A stretch of 64,000 nucleotides of DNA, taken from assembly GCA_019914995.1 (NCBI GenBank), contig CM034137.1:3100001-3164000 (forward strand), in the 5' to 3' direction. Source of the DNA: Acanthochlamys bracteata (lineage: Eukaryota; Streptophyta; Magnoliopsida; Pandanales; Velloziaceae). A program made the translations under genes and the position numbers. Below, piece after piece: positions 36,475-48,297 of the stretch (positions within the stretch are counted from its first letter, which is position 1; the number at the start of each line of letters is the position of its first letter). The notes beneath the pieces are model-generated. The model was not told where the DNA came from, ran no database searches, and saw only the letters and a list, made by a program, of their open reading frames with translations.

Positions 36475-36479
36475 TTTTT
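36472..36479 (+). terminator. RNA polymerase III terminator of 7SL
   Basis: Eight consecutive T residues directly after the 3' end of the 7SL sequence, the standard Pol III stop signal. Confidence 0.85.
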
Positions 36480-38180
36480 AATTTTAGGTTTTGGAGGAAG
36501 GTCTTTGACGACTTTTCATCGACTGACAAAAGGGAGAAAGGGATTGGACTTTAAATTGAGTAATTAAACAGGGGTTAGAGGAGTTTTCAGGTGCGGTTTT
36601 GTTTTTTGTTTTTTTCTTCCCGTTCATTTTCTGTGATAGTTTCGGATTGGAAATTGATGGATTTCGTATTGGTTTTGTAACTAGTATGACATTCCTTTCT
36701 TTTCCGAGTTGGAATTAGGAAATGGATATCAAGTGAAGGAAAATATTTATTAAGTTTGGTGTGCCTCACTACTGTAATTTGATTTCTTTCGAATTGCTTC
36801 AGATTATAAGAATCATTGAGAGTTCTGCTAGATTTTTTAACATTAATGCAGTCTCTTATCATATTGATGCGATTTAGGAGCTATTTCATCTAAAACAACT
36901 TTCTCATGGTTTGTATCCTTAGTGGATTATTGCTTTCTGAGATCACAAGCCATGCTAAAGCATTTCCTTTCCAGAAACTTGTCGCAAAATGAATAAATTC
37001 ACTTGTCGACAAGGTAGCTAGTAAAACCCATAGTGTTCCCAATATTTGTTGGGTTCATTTGAGATATATTCGCTCTTTACGTCGATAGGGTATTCTATCG
37101 ATATTGACAGACAGTCTTGTGGGACTGTAGTTTTGTATAAGATGGGTTGTTTGGTTTCCTATCCCTCTTCTCAAGGAATAAAATTGAATCCAATCAGATC
37201 TTGAAGCAAACCTGAGCATCTCAGGTAGCGGATCTCGTGGTTGGTTTGTTTCCTCCATCTAAACTTCAGATGATGGAGGTTGTTGCATGGGTATAGCCTG
37301 CGGATGCATCTGTGGAGGCCTTGTATGATATTGTGGTAATACATTTCGGGCTGTATGTAGATGAGAGGATTTTAACAAATCCTCTAAATAGCATCATTGG
37401 CGGTGCTAAACCCAAAGGTCAATCTAACATAATCCTTTTTCAAAGAAAAAAAAACTTTGATGAAGAATCTCATACTCTGGCATGGATAGTATTCTTTGCA
37501 AGACATTAATTCTAGTTCTGCAATTTGCAAACTGCATCAGTCACAAGCTCCCAAAGAACGGTGGATATTATTTGCAGCTAGTATGAGCAGCCGCATCTGA
37601 TATTGGTTGTGAGTGAATGTGAAGACAGCAGGATTTACTGCCAAAGTGTGTGATTCATTATAGCCACGGTTCCTTGCCAACAGCTTGTGCCTCAGAAATT
37701 CTTACAAATCCTCTTCTCTTTTAAGTATAGCTCTATAAAGTTTTACTTTTAGGCTTGCAAACGAAAATATGATGATTCTGGATTCTCACTTGCTGCATTA
37801 TCAGCTTCAAAAAAGACTATACTCTTCTAACTTTCCGTTCGTAAAGCATGCGTAATACTGGATTTTCACTTTCTTTGTTCTTTATTTTGCAGTTCCTAGC
37901 TTCATTCTTTTTATCTAAAGCTTCATGTGACAATTAAAGAAAGTTGAATATGTGATGTCTCAGCATGTGATAATTCTGAATTTTCACTAGTTAGAGGGTC
38001 TATCTCAGCATTCAGAAATAGTTCTGGTTATTACTTGTCTTTTGGAAGGACCTTGCTATTTATTGCAAACTGAACACAGCCACTTCAATTCTTCATTACT
38101 TTCAGTCATTTGTCTAAGTTCATATTGACTATAATTTTGTTGGCAGCTTACCAATTAGTCATGATTTTCTTCCAGATGTG
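36480..38180. other. Spacer between 7SL RNA and the RING pseudogene
   Basis: No gene is supported. Composition is moderate, with many T-rich stretches, and it may be the old leader and intron region of the RING gene downstream. Short open frames, such as 65 codons at 37312, match nothing known. Confidence 0.35.
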
Positions 38181-38199
38181 TTTCTTACGCAGTAGAGTT

Positions 38200-39356
38200 C
38201 TTTTTCATGAGAATGAGGTAAATGAATGTTTTGAAGGAGCTCCTGTATATAGAGAGTGTCAGGTTAGTCCTTGATGGTAGCAGTACAAGTACCTCAAGAA
38301 GAGCTAAATCAAGAATGCAACATAGGAGGAGAGCTTATTAGTTTGGTGAGGCAGAACCAAGAGCTGCGAAGTCATGCTGATGTTGCTGTTGCTGCACTAC
38401 CAAGCTCAAGTTTTAGCACACCATGAATCAGGGTCCGGGAGATGGATAAGGGCTCTTTCGACAATGAAAGCGATGGGTTCAATCCACTGATTCTCTGTTT
38501 GGTGAGATGGACTCCAACATGAGTTTTAGCGGTTATGGAGCCTTCCCGAAGTCCATTGATGCAGTAAGTCTATTTGATGGAGACACAGACATGCTACTTC
38601 AGCTGGATGATGCTGAGTGATGTGTACACTGAGACAGACAGACCCAATGCAAGCCAGGCTAGAGCTGTGGGACTCTGAAGATGGAAATGGAGAATGGGAA
38701 GTAGCAGACTTTGGACATCATGCTGGCATCTATGAGCTGGGAAGTTTGTTGAGGATACCATTGATCAAGAGGTTCTGAGGTGTTTCTTGTGCAGCATGCT
38801 GTGGAGGAAGGTGGCTCAACAGGTGGAGTTCCCCCCTGCTTCAGTATCTTATGTGGAGGGCCTTCCTAATTTTGCTCTCCAAAGAGCATGAGAAACATGG
38901 TGCGGTTATTTGTGCAGTTTGTAAGGATCCTTCATACATTGGTTCTGAAGGTAAGCAGTTGCCCTGTATGCACTTATTCCATTTGCTGCATCTTGCCGTG
39001 GTTGTGCCGGAGAAACTCTTGTGCACTCTGCCGCTATTAACTTCCAACAGACGATCAGGACCGTGAGCGTTCCAAAAAGATACACGTTCTAATGGACAGC
39101 AGGATACTATGCTGAAGATTTATCTAATTTATCCTTTATGATGGACGAGAATGAAGTTTGTGAAGAACAAGTGCCTGTAACTGTTGAACATAATGTACAT
39201 GCTTCAAATATGAACGGCAGAAGAACTTGGCTACATGTTGCTGCCGTACCAATTACAAGTACTGCTGCTATCATTCTTGTTTACTTGCTACAGCACCCGC
39301 TGACTGTGGTTAGCAACCAATGTAATCCCCATCAACAAGAACATCATCATCCTTGA
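38200..39356 (+). pseudogene. RING-H2 E3 ubiquitin ligase, degraded, with C-terminal membrane segment
   Basis: Clearly coding-derived DNA broken into several frames. Recognisable pieces in order are SSTSTSRRAKSRMQHRRRA (about 38280-38335), MDSNMSFSGYGAFPKS (about 38511), FDGDTDMLLQLDDAE followed by TGA (about 38573-38620), and FVEDTIDQEVL (about 38737). The RING start VICAVCKD...KQLPCMHLFH (38900-38985) comes next. Its second half, CILPWLCRRNSCALCRY, is in another frame, and a TAA stands where the family has Glu before LPTDD. The final open part (39138-39356) ends in a hydrophobic segment (LHVAAVPITSTAAIILVYL), suggesting a membrane-anchored ligase. Frameshifts and stops make a working protein unlikely. 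Alternative: poor base calling. It converges on REME1, 127 bp away. Confidence 0.75.
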
Positions 39357-39485
39357 GTTATCAAAACCAGAACTGCAGCTGATCGAAACCAGAACTGCAG
39401 ATGACCTATCTGTTGGCATGCTGCTGATATGGTACAAAATTCAACTAGCATATATCGCGAACAACCCTTTATACTCCTTGTAAAG

Positions 39486-41399
39486 CTACCAGTAGTCTCC
39501 GCATGAACAGGATCCATTCTGGAAATGGTGAAACCTTACAGGGTCCCTTATAATGATAGCCTTATCTTCAATCTTAGAGACGAGCTTAGCAAAAGCATGA
39601 CAATCCCCACAAATTCTTAGGTTCTTCATTATGCGGATAGGTTTACCTGCTGTTGAGCTGATTATACCAAAGGCCATAGCCAGCTTCTCACTGTGATAAA
39701 GAAGGGATTCTTCTTGCTGCTCGCTCTCCAGATCATGCAACACAAACTTTGTATCAGGGTTATAACCAGCATCCTTAACCCTACTGGTCAATCTCCTCAA
39801 CTCTTTGACTATACTGTCTTTAGCCGGGTGTGACAAATCTCCTACTTTAAACACATGGATCTCCTTGTTCACTTCCATCCAACTTCTCCCAGGTTCTTTC
39901 CTTACTCCACGCCTTGTCATCAGCTTCCTGACCTGTTCAACTTCTCTCCACCTGCGAGAATCTGCATAAATATTTGAGAGAAGTACATAAGCTCCCTCAT
40001 CCTCTGGCTCCAATCTAAGAATCTCCTCTGCTGCAAATGCTGCAAGATCCGCATTCTTATGCACCCGACAAGCTCCAAGAAGGGTTCTCCAAATAACAGT
40101 GTCTGGTTCAAACCTCATCTCTTTGATTAATCCCAATGCTTCTTCTAGCTTACCAGCTCTTCCAAGAAGATCAATCATGCAGCCATAGTGCTCCGGTCCA
40201 GGCTCTATACCAAAGAGCTTCTCCATGGACCTAAAGTAGCGCCAGCCATCCTCCACAAGACCAGCATGGCTGCAAGCAAACAAGACGCCCACTGCCGTAA
40301 TATAATTTGGTTTTGTTCCACAGGCTTTCATCAGCTCAAATTGCCTCAATGCTTCATAGCTCCTACCATGTTGGGCAAGCCCAGAGATGATAGTGCTCCA
40401 GGAGATGACATCCCTCTCTGACATCCTCTGGAACAAAGATTCTGCCTCTTCCAAGCTCCCACATTTGCAGTACATATCAAGCAAAGCATTATTCAAGATC
40501 AAGTCTCTATCATACTTGAGCACATGGACATGGACTTGCTTACCCATCTCCAACAGCACCATACCTGTGCAACCTCTCAATGCGCTCGTCAATGTGCTCT
40601 GATCAGCCATAAACCCAGCCTTCTTCATCTCCATAAAGAGATAAAGTGCCGTATACCCATTTCCACTCTGTGCGAAACCACCAATAATTGAATTCCACAC
40701 AACTGAGTCGCAAGTAGCCATTTCACCAAATATGCGATACCCATAATCCATATCACCATGCTTGGTATACACATCAATCAGTGAGCTCCTTACAAATACG
40801 TCTGAATCCAACCCAAACTTAACTATACATCCATGCAAAGAGTGTACCATCTGCAACTTAGTGCATGCTTTCAAAACCGATGAAAACGTATACATATTAG
40901 GATGGACGCCATTCCTCTGCATTTGAACAAGAAGCGCAAAAGCTTCATCACCACGACCAAGGTTTGCGAGAGCAGAGATGATAGTAGTCCAAGAAACAAC
41001 ATTTTTCATAGGCATTTGATCGAACAAGTTTTGGGCATCTTCAAGAAGCTTAAATCTAACATACACTCCCAGGAGAGTGTTGGAAACAAACAACTGTGGG
41101 AATTCACCATTGGAGAAAAGATGTCTATGAATCAACCTCGCATCAGAAAACGAATTCTTTTGGATACACAGTTTAATGAGTTGGGAATAAGTTACCGGGT
41201 CAGCACGAAGATTGTGTGAATGTAGCGAATCCATAGCTACCATTGCACCACGGAGATCCCCATTGTAACATAATCGTGAGAAATTATCAAGTAAATTGTT
41301 TTGCTGAGTTGAAAAACTGGTGCGGTGAAAAATTGATTGCCATAACCATGGAGGTTTTACCTTGATTGTTGAAGCTAGTAATCTTGGATTCATAGTCAT
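39486..41399 (-). CDS. REME1: Pentatricopeptide repeat protein, PLS-DYW class; REME1 orthologue, mitochondrial RNA editing
   Basis: Intronless, 637 residues, as usual for DYW proteins (Arabidopsis REME1, At2g03880, is about 630). The N-terminus is a likely mitochondrial targeting peptide, basic and Ser-rich (residues 1 to about 33). P, L and S repeats fill about residues 40-470, followed by E motifs. The DYW domain has the cytidine-deaminase HSEK motif (SLLYHSEKLAMAFG), the CGDCHAF zinc site and the terminal CSCGDYW. Lengthwise similarity to REME1 as I remember it is high (DQDLILNNAL and FACSHAGL-type blocks). REME1 is reported to support C-to-U editing of nad2 and orfX (mttB) sites in Arabidopsis mitochondria. 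A second ATG two codons downstream is an equal start candidate. The promoter is shared with the divergent PIP5K-like gene. Confidence 0.9.
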   Translation of the reverse strand: MTMNPRLLASTIKVKPPWLWQSIFHRTSFSTQQNNLLDNFSRLCYNGDLRGAMVAMDSLHSHNLRADPVTYSQLIKLCIQKNSFSDARLIHRHLFSNGEFPQLFVSNTLLGVYVRFKLLEDAQNLFDQMPMKNVVSWTTIISALANLGRGDEAFALLVQMQRNGVHPNMYTFSSVLKACTKLQMVHSLHGCIVKFGLDSDVFVRSSLIDVYTKHGDMDYGYRIFGEMATCDSVVWNSIIGGFAQSGNGYTALYLFMEMKKAGFMADQSTLTSALRGCTGMVLLEMGKQVHVHVLKYDRDLILNNALLDMYCKCGSLEEAESLFQRMSERDVISWSTIISGLAQHGRSYEALRQFELMKACGTKPNYITAVGVLFACSHAGLVEDGWRYFRSMEKLFGIEPGPEHYGCMIDLLGRAGKLEEALGLIKEMRFEPDTVIWRTLLGACRVHKNADLAAFAAEEILRLEPEDEGAYVLLSNIYADSRRWREVEQVRKLMTRRGVRKEPGRSWMEVNKEIHVFKVGDLSHPAKDSIVKELRRLTSRVKDAGYNPDTKFVLHDLESEQQEESLLYHSEKLAMAFGIISSTAGKPIRIMKNLRICGDCHAFAKLVSKIEDKAIIIRDPVRFHHFQNGSCSCGDYW

Positions 41400-42306
41400 C
41401 CTCCAATAAGCGGGTAAAATTAAAACTTCTTATTTTAATAAAGTAACATTTGCAGGCAAATGGCTCCAAATATAAATATAGCATTATAGGGATCCATTTT
41501 AATGAAATTCGGCCTCTAATCTGATCACTAGGAAAAAGTTCGCGACTTTTCTTGGAGCAGGTTATAGAAAACTTATGTGTCACTTGTTCGGTCGACCGAT
41601 TGTTAATTTTACCACCATTTTTTGTATTTGTTTTGGTTAATCATAAAACCTTCAGCAAAGCAAACCCCAACTGATTTCAGTTGTGCTACAGTCTTTCTCC
41701 ACCGGGGTTCTGCAAAACAGGTTCTTGTTATGGCGAGGAATTTCAACATTCTATTTCTGGTGGGAAGTTGTTCTTTTATTGTTGTTACTCGGCTTCCTTC
41801 TCAATTTTCAATCTTCTTTTTGTCTGTTCTTTCATTCCTGTTTGGCTTCCTTTCAAGAATCAAGACAGGATATTTCTTCTGTAATACTGGTAAGGCTCGT
41901 CAAATGTTTCTTTTGATTTGTCTTCAGATATCAAATACAGGCGTTATCTTATTTTTGTCTTATTTATGATTTATGGTTTGTTTGATTAGATTTAGAAAAC
42001 TATGATTGGATCTTTGGAGTTTTAGAGCTCTTTGAGTAGAACTGTTCATTAACCAACATGCCTAATAGATCCGTCCTTGTTAGAGATTTAGGTAACAGAG
42101 ATTGTTATAGTTTGATATATTTCGGAAAACTAGTTGATGAGAACTTTTGTTTTTGATTGTGAAATTACAGTAGAATTATTTAGCATTAAATACATGTTGC
42201 ATGGTTGTGAGATGGTGGAAATTGACATCTGTAACTTGATCTTATAGTAGTAAAAGATAGCGTCTGTTCATGATGGGCTTTTGTGCAGGAACTTGTGGAG
42301 TGGCTG

Positions 42307-44695
42307 ATGGTGTATCCAGAGTACGGACCTATCATCGACTTAAACTCGTCCTCACGTTCTCACATACGAGTTCCCTCCGATCACCAAGATAGTCAAAGTA
42401 CTTACATAGACTACGAATGGATAAATTATTATCCAGAATTTTTCAGGTTTGAAACTAAATTAATGCTGTTCTTTCCTATCATTATTGCACGTAGTTGAGT
42501 GACGGTTGTCTGTGCGGGTGGATCTGCAGTGCTCTCCGAAATTATGGGAACATCAACACAGATGACTACATGTTTTCAGTTTGCTGTGCTGAAACCTTAA
42601 AATATGCAACTTCTCCCGGAAAGAGTGGTTACCTCTACTTACCGCATGACAGTAGATTTATTGTGAAGACCATTCATAAATCCGAAATGAAGGTACAGCT
42701 ATTGTCACTTTGTTATGGGGAAACAGCCCTATGTAAGCAATCATAATGTGGTACACTCTATACGAGTATAATGTGTTTTTCAGTAAGCTTGTCGTAGGTG
42801 GGGATTTCTATATGTGCTGGTATGACCAATTGATTTGGTTGTCTATTTGAACTTACTTGAAGGTTGTTTCTGTGTAGGATACTACATGTTCCTTGTAGTT
42901 CGATTCTATGTTTTTTTTTTGTCTTTTTGTGCAGGTGTTGTTAGAAATACTATCGAGATACCATGAGCATGTTCGAAAGTTTAAGAACACACTCCTAACA
43001 AAATTCTACGGACTTCATCTTGTCAAAGCCTCAGAAGGGAAAAAGGTAATATCTCATATTGATGGAACAATGACTTGTTAAAGTGGGAAACGTTATGAAT
43101 TTATATTATTATGGGAATGTGATAGAAAGGCTCGAACTTGGTGAATTGTGATTTCAACAATGTTTGGCTATTTTGACGCTAGTTGATGAAATTGACGAGC
43201 AGGTTCGTTTTGTTGTTATGGGGAATGCATTTCAATCAGATCTAACTATTCACAAGCACTATGACCTAAAAGGCTTATCTCAAGGACGGGGATGCAGCAA
43301 AGGAGTATATGAAAACAACAGCAATTTGAAGGATCATGATCTAGACCTTGCTTTTTATCTTGAACCAGGATTGCGGAACCGGCTGCTGGTGTAAGCTTCT
43401 CTAACTTGTTATCTTATTCTCACTTGAGGCGAATTTTGTAAGGACATCAAAAGTTCTTTAATGTCCTGTAGACTAAAGCTTTTACCTCCTTTGTTTTGGT
43501 ATCCAACACATTAAGTCAAGTGCCAACTTAGAGATGCCCATATATTGCATATTCATGCTTGGTTTCTTTCTAGTAACCTTTTGTCTCTTTAACTTCTAAC
43601 TCCAGATTAGAAACAAGATCTTTTCATTATAGCACTTCCGATGTAATAACTGCAGGCAAATCAAGATTGACTGTGAATTTCTCGAAGTAGTTGGTGTCAT
43701 GGATTACAGTCTGCTTCTTGGATTACACATTTGTGGACCAGCTGCTAGCAACTGTCAATCTAAAGGTACTTGCTATCTGAAACTCGATCCTTCTATGTCT
43801 GCAATTATATAATTATATGAGAGACATGCTCGTAGTGATCAAGTTTACAAACTCCTTTGTTTAGATTTGACTCATAAAATTATAGAATAGTGTTATACTA
43901 GCTCATCTCCATTATGGGCACCCTATCTCATCTCTACTGCCACACCACTCTGATTGTTTAGATCTCTTTCCATCAGTTCTAGTACATTATATCAAATCTG
44001 TTTGTATGCATAGCTTGTTTTGTAGATTTTCTACCAGCAATGAAATTTGCTTTATGGCAAAATGTACGTACACAGATGCATTATTAACTCTTTCTAGCAT
44101 AATAAAAACCTATTTTTTGTGTATTTTATTTGATATATGACAAATTTATAGGGACCCACTATGACATGTGACAAATGATGTCAATGGATTTCTCTTGTAG
44201 AGTCCAGCAAAGATATATGCTTTGACGATTCCCCGGAAAGTGACTCGGAACAACATTCAATGTTTACCTGCAGCAAAGAACTAGATTGCCCTCTTGAGTA
44301 AGAGATTATCTCCTCCTTTCAAAACGGATAAAAGAGATAACTTTTTGTGAGAGATATGACTGTCTTGCATGCTTCACATTTGCAGCCTTGACAGCGTACT
44401 TGGCATCAGGATGGCGGCACAGGCAGTTCACATTCACAAAAGCAATTGTGGATGCTTTCATTCAAGAGGGAAAAATGAACCGTTCAATGTTGTTTTGCAT
44501 GTCGGGTTCATGAATATTCTTCAGGAATACAATGTAGGCAAGAGGGTCCAGCATGCATTGAAGTCACTGCATTATGTCCCTCAAGCAATCTCGGCTGTGA
44601 ATCCTAGGGTTTACTCCACTCGTTTCCAGGAATCGATCTCCAAGATTTTCCCAGAGCAAAGAATAAAAAGTGATGAGATCAAAGAATGTCTTTAG
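42307..44695 (+). CDS. Short phosphatidylinositol-phosphate kinase (PIP5K)-like protein without MORN repeats; probable pseudokinase
   Basis: Seven coding exons: 42289 (acceptor; first in-frame ATG 42307)-42446, 42530-42692, 42935-43045, 43203-43390, 43656-43765, 44201-44297 and 44386-44695. All are in frame and give 372 residues. It covers only the lipid-kinase domain, as in Arabidopsis PIP5K10/11. Motifs: DDYMFSVCCAETL, glycine loop SPGKSGYLYL, catalytic Lys in RFIVKTIHKSE, LTKFYGLHLVK, MGNAF, HYDLKGLSQGR (usual DLKGSS), and catalytic MDYSLLLGLH. The metal-binding Asp of the family motif GIIDILQ is Asn here (GFMNILQEYN, codon AAT near 44515), which should abolish or strongly reduce kinase activity. 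The open frame itself is undamaged. A leader exon lies upstream (41.6-42.2 kb) but is not resolved; if it is coding, the protein is longer. Active family members make PI(4,5)P2 at membranes. Confidence 0.8.
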
Positions 44696-45396
44696 AGTTT
44701 CTTATTTTGTGACCATTTGATAAGAGGAAACAATTTGAGATGTTTGCAGGTAAAGCATTTGTACCTAATGTTAATCTTACACTCTTCTTTCGTTTGAATT
44801 TGAGATCGATAGTTTGCATTTGTGAACACCAATATTATAAAATCAGATTAAACAAATAGTTTGGGATTAGGTCGAGATCTGTAGGCTTTAGATTGATTAT
44901 CTAAAATAATTATTGCTGCTTCTTCCAGAAATTCAATAATTGCCAGAAATTTTTTTCTCCTATAAACAAATATGCTACTTAACCTTAAAAGTAACAGAAG
45001 ACAATAGCTAATTTGTTCTGCTTGCAAAATACTTAATTCTTTCGTCCTTAGAAGTCAACTGAGTAAGAAGAACAACATTTGAAGAACATAATAAATCGCT
45101 GATTTGTTTTCAATTATATGAAAACAATGATGTGCTATATTGTTTATGAGCTTGGATTATCATATATACTTAGAAAGGTGATTCTAAGTTCTAACCTTTT
45201 TGATATATAGTTCCCAAATTTCATTCGAGATGAAATTTTCAATCTAATTTTCTAAATCCACTGCCAAGGAAATGCTTTGGAATTTGCTGATATGAAAATC
45301 TTAGTCATTTTCAGTGAATTTTTAAGTTCTTATTTACAATGGTTCATAAAATTTAAATTCTATAAGGAAAACAGAATAAGGCCCAATTGAAGCCAC

Positions 45397-45428
<32 letters not shown>

Positions 45429-46203
45429 AAAATAAAAAATATATGTGGGTTAGAAATCGCGAATTACTTTTTAAGAGGATCGAGTTTGATCATTGTATTT
45501 AAAATAGTGTCTGTCTTATACATCATTAGCATTATATAGAAGATTTTGATAAACTTTATTACTAGTAGGCTAATTTTGAAAATTATACTTAATAATGATT
45601 TTTTCATCTTCTTCTCCCTTTTCTTCTCTAAATTTTTAATAATGATAGTTTAATTTTTTTATTCATGATTTTACCTACAATTTCTTTTCTCAATTTAGCT
45701 GATTTTTTAAGCTTTTTTAATTTCGTAATTATTCAATATATTGACATGTGCCAATATGTTTTTCTCTAAAAAATTTAAATCTATTGGGATCTTTATTCTT
45801 TAACATATTTATTTTAAATTTGTTCTTTTCTCATTTCCTTTCGATGGAAATATTCCTAAACTTCAAATCTTATTTGGCAATTTTAGATTACTCAAAAAAA
45901 TTTCAAATATTCGTTTGTAAAAGAAAAAACAGAAGTTTAGTTTTAGAAAAATTGTGCTTATATTTTCTAAATAACTCTACAGCGTTCATGATTATTATTA
46001 GAATTGGCCTTTAAATATTTACAAGTTGTCTTAAAATTAAACTGGCATGTATTTTTTTCTTAACATACTTAGGGTGCATTTTTTGCATTAGATAACTTAC
46101 TTAAAAAATAATTTATTATGAATGAATTACGATAATATGCTATTAAAAATAAATTTATTTTTTTTATCTGAAAGTAAGATTAGAGTCATTTTTATTAAAC
46201 AAT
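44696..46203. other. AT-rich spacer downstream of the PIP5K-like gene
   Basis: The first 150 bp are probably 3' UTR. An uninterrupted run of about 30 A residues ends at 45425. No gene is supported: the 88-codon frame at 45748 is low-complexity Phe/Leu/Lys sequence of AT-rich DNA. Confidence 0.35.
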
Positions 46204-46274
46204 TGATAGATATATAAAAGAATTGAATATCAAGAATCCTTGAATTCAGAGTTTTTATATATATATATATATAA
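46204..46274 (-). repeat. Copia 3' LTR, distal half, split off by the Mutator-like insertion
   Basis: In reverse complement this reads (TA)n, AAAACTCTGAATTCAAGG, then GATATTCAATTCTTTTATA and ends TCTATCA at 46204. It matches the distal half of the copia 5' LTR at 58464-58544 (AAACTCCAAAGTTAATCATA, then AATATTCAATTCTTTCCTA, then ATATATCA). The proximal part of the same LTR is at about 53091-53120, on the other side of the Mutator-like element. Confidence 0.7.
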
Positions 46275-47510
46275 CATTCCATCCCTATAGTCACATGATT
46301 TACCGTAGGTATATGGTGCTGAATCGACGGTTGTGATGCAGTTACTTAATCAGCGGACGGCTGTGATGCGCTGGAGCGTTTTCCACCAAATGTGTTGCAA
46401 CCGACGGACTGTGATGCAGGCACTTAATCCACGGACAGCTGTGATTCGCTGGAGCGTTTTCCATCTAACTTCGCTGTAATCAATGGCTGTGATGTAGGCA
46501 CTTAATCAACGGACTGCTGTGATTCTCTGAAGTGTGTTTAACCTAACTCTGCAGTGTGCTTTCCACCATTCGTGTCGCGATCTTGTTTTTTCCTCTTTAC
46601 TTCGCAGCGGCGTCTTTCCTCTCCGCCTGCAACCTTGCGAAATCAAGTCCTCCGCGCTCGCTGCCGGCACGATTTTGCAATAGAGAGTCGTGATTTCGAC
46701 TTCTGATTAAGATCGGAGGCTCGATTTTGTTTCCGGCTTCCCCTCCGTCTTGATTTCGTCATTTCGGCCGAAATCGAGTTCTCTACGGCTCGGTTTTCGG
46801 TTCGATTCGCGATTCCGGCCGAAATCGAGCTCTCTGCGGTTCGATTTCGCGACTTCGGTCTCCGATTCGACTGTCAAGAATGAATCTGGCCCGATCTCGT
46901 CTCCGGCTTTCCCTCCGGCTCGATTTCGCCATTCCGGCCGAAATCAAGTTTTTTGCGGCTCGAATTCGCGATTCAGGTCCATATTCGGCTATTGATGATG
47001 ATTCCGGCCAAACCCGATTTCGTCTCCGGCTTTTACTCCGGCTCGATTTCGCGATTCCAGCTCGTTTTATTTAAATTTTCGCCGATTTGTTTTAATTTCC
47101 GGTGATTTGTTTTGATTTTCACTTATATGTTTTGATTTTATTCATGCTGATTTGTTTTATGATGTATCGAATTTATTTTGTGGTGTATTAGATTTGTTTC
47201 ACGATGTATTGGATTGTTTCACGGTGTATTGAAGTTGTTTCACGGTGTATTGAAATTGATTTACAATGTATTGATTTTTGATTTGTGGTATAGTGGATAG
47301 TTTGGGCCGGAAATGATATGTTGAATGTATGATTGCTAAAACTGGAATGTTGGGATATACTCGTGAGGCAATGATGAGGCTGAAATAAATTTTCTTCTTG
47401 AATCTGCTATGACTCTTTAAGACAGCAACGCAGTAAGGATGGCAACTGGCAAAGTCAGGTGGTAACCACTGCAGCTGTGATTAGAGAAGGTAGTGCTCGG
47501 TGGGAGAGAA
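46275..47510 (+). repeat. Left terminal inverted repeat of the Mutator-like element
   Basis: The outer 300 bp hold three copies of a 78-bp unit (GATGCGCTGGAGCGTTTTCC-like anchors at 46365, 46443 and 46521). 46600-47060 is GC-rich with TCCGGCTCGATTTCG and CCGGCCGAAATCGAG iterations. 47060-47290 has GATTTGTTTTGATTTT and GGTGTATTGAA iterations. The end, AGTAAGGATGGCAACTGG to AACCACTGCAGC, still pairs with the right arm near 51800. Open frames here (46750, 46880) are by-products of the repeats. Confidence 0.85.
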
Positions 47511-48297
47511 CATCTTTCGTATAGTCCTAATATAGGTAGTATTTTTGAATCCCAGTGCCTACAGTAAATCATGTACTCTGAGCCTCCCTCATTTCTTCCT
47601 TTATCAGTTTATTGTTATTTTGTTGTTGATGAAATAATGCTCGAAAGCTAGCACCTGTTGTGTTATGTAACTCGATGCTGGAAATATAACTGCAATGTAA
47701 CAGATGCAGTATATCTTCATGTAAATCTTCTCTCTTTACATTAATTCTTTCTGCTGCGTTATAAAAATTTTTGAGATCAAAATTTACTTTCAAATACATT
47801 ATTATCAGTAGTTGTTGACGAAAATCTTGTCTCAAATACGGTGAAAAAATTTTGCTTTTAATGTTACCGTAAGATTCAAAACAATGAGTATAAATAATAA
47901 AAATTCTTAATTTAACTGCTTGTAATTAAAACAAAAAAAAAGAAAAATGATAACAACAAACTAAACTGACTGTAATTAACACAGCGTTTGAATTCAACCG
48001 ATAACATCTGCCATTAAATGATTCACACGACATCATTTAAATTCAGCTCATAACATCTGACATTAAATGCTTGCTATAGTCTTCACCAATTTTTTTTCTC
48101 CCGCGCTCGTCTTGTTATCCCGCGTTCCGTTCTGTCTCTCCTTTTGCGCAGTTTTATTTCTTCTTCGTCTTCCTTCTTGCACTATTTTAAATTCCAGCGA
48201 TACGAAAACATAAACATATTCTCTATTCTTTTTATTCTCCTATTAGACAAAGCAAATATTCAGCATTCTTCTTAGCTCTTCTCGTTTACTTTTCTAT
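47511..48297. other. Internal left region of the Mutator-like element
   Basis: Includes a displaced fragment, GTGCCTACAGTAAATCATGT (about 47552), that resembles the element's own terminus. It also has a TATA/T-rich stretch and what is probably the transposase 5' leader near 48180-48297. Nothing else is recognised. Confidence 0.4.

Noticed and set aside
36299-36481. 60-codon open frame on the + strand
   Set aside because: It lies inside the 7SL RNA, and the sequence matches SRP RNA rather than a protein gene.
41622-41969. Hydrophobic 115-codon frame upstream of the PIP5K-like gene
   Set aside because: Three overlapping frames are equally open over a T-rich leader-like stretch, with no family match. 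Probably a leader and intron.
46750-47074. GC-rich frames rich in Arg/Ser/Phe
   Set aside because: They fall in the Mutator-like inverted repeat and have mirror counterparts at 52368-52867, so repetition explains them.
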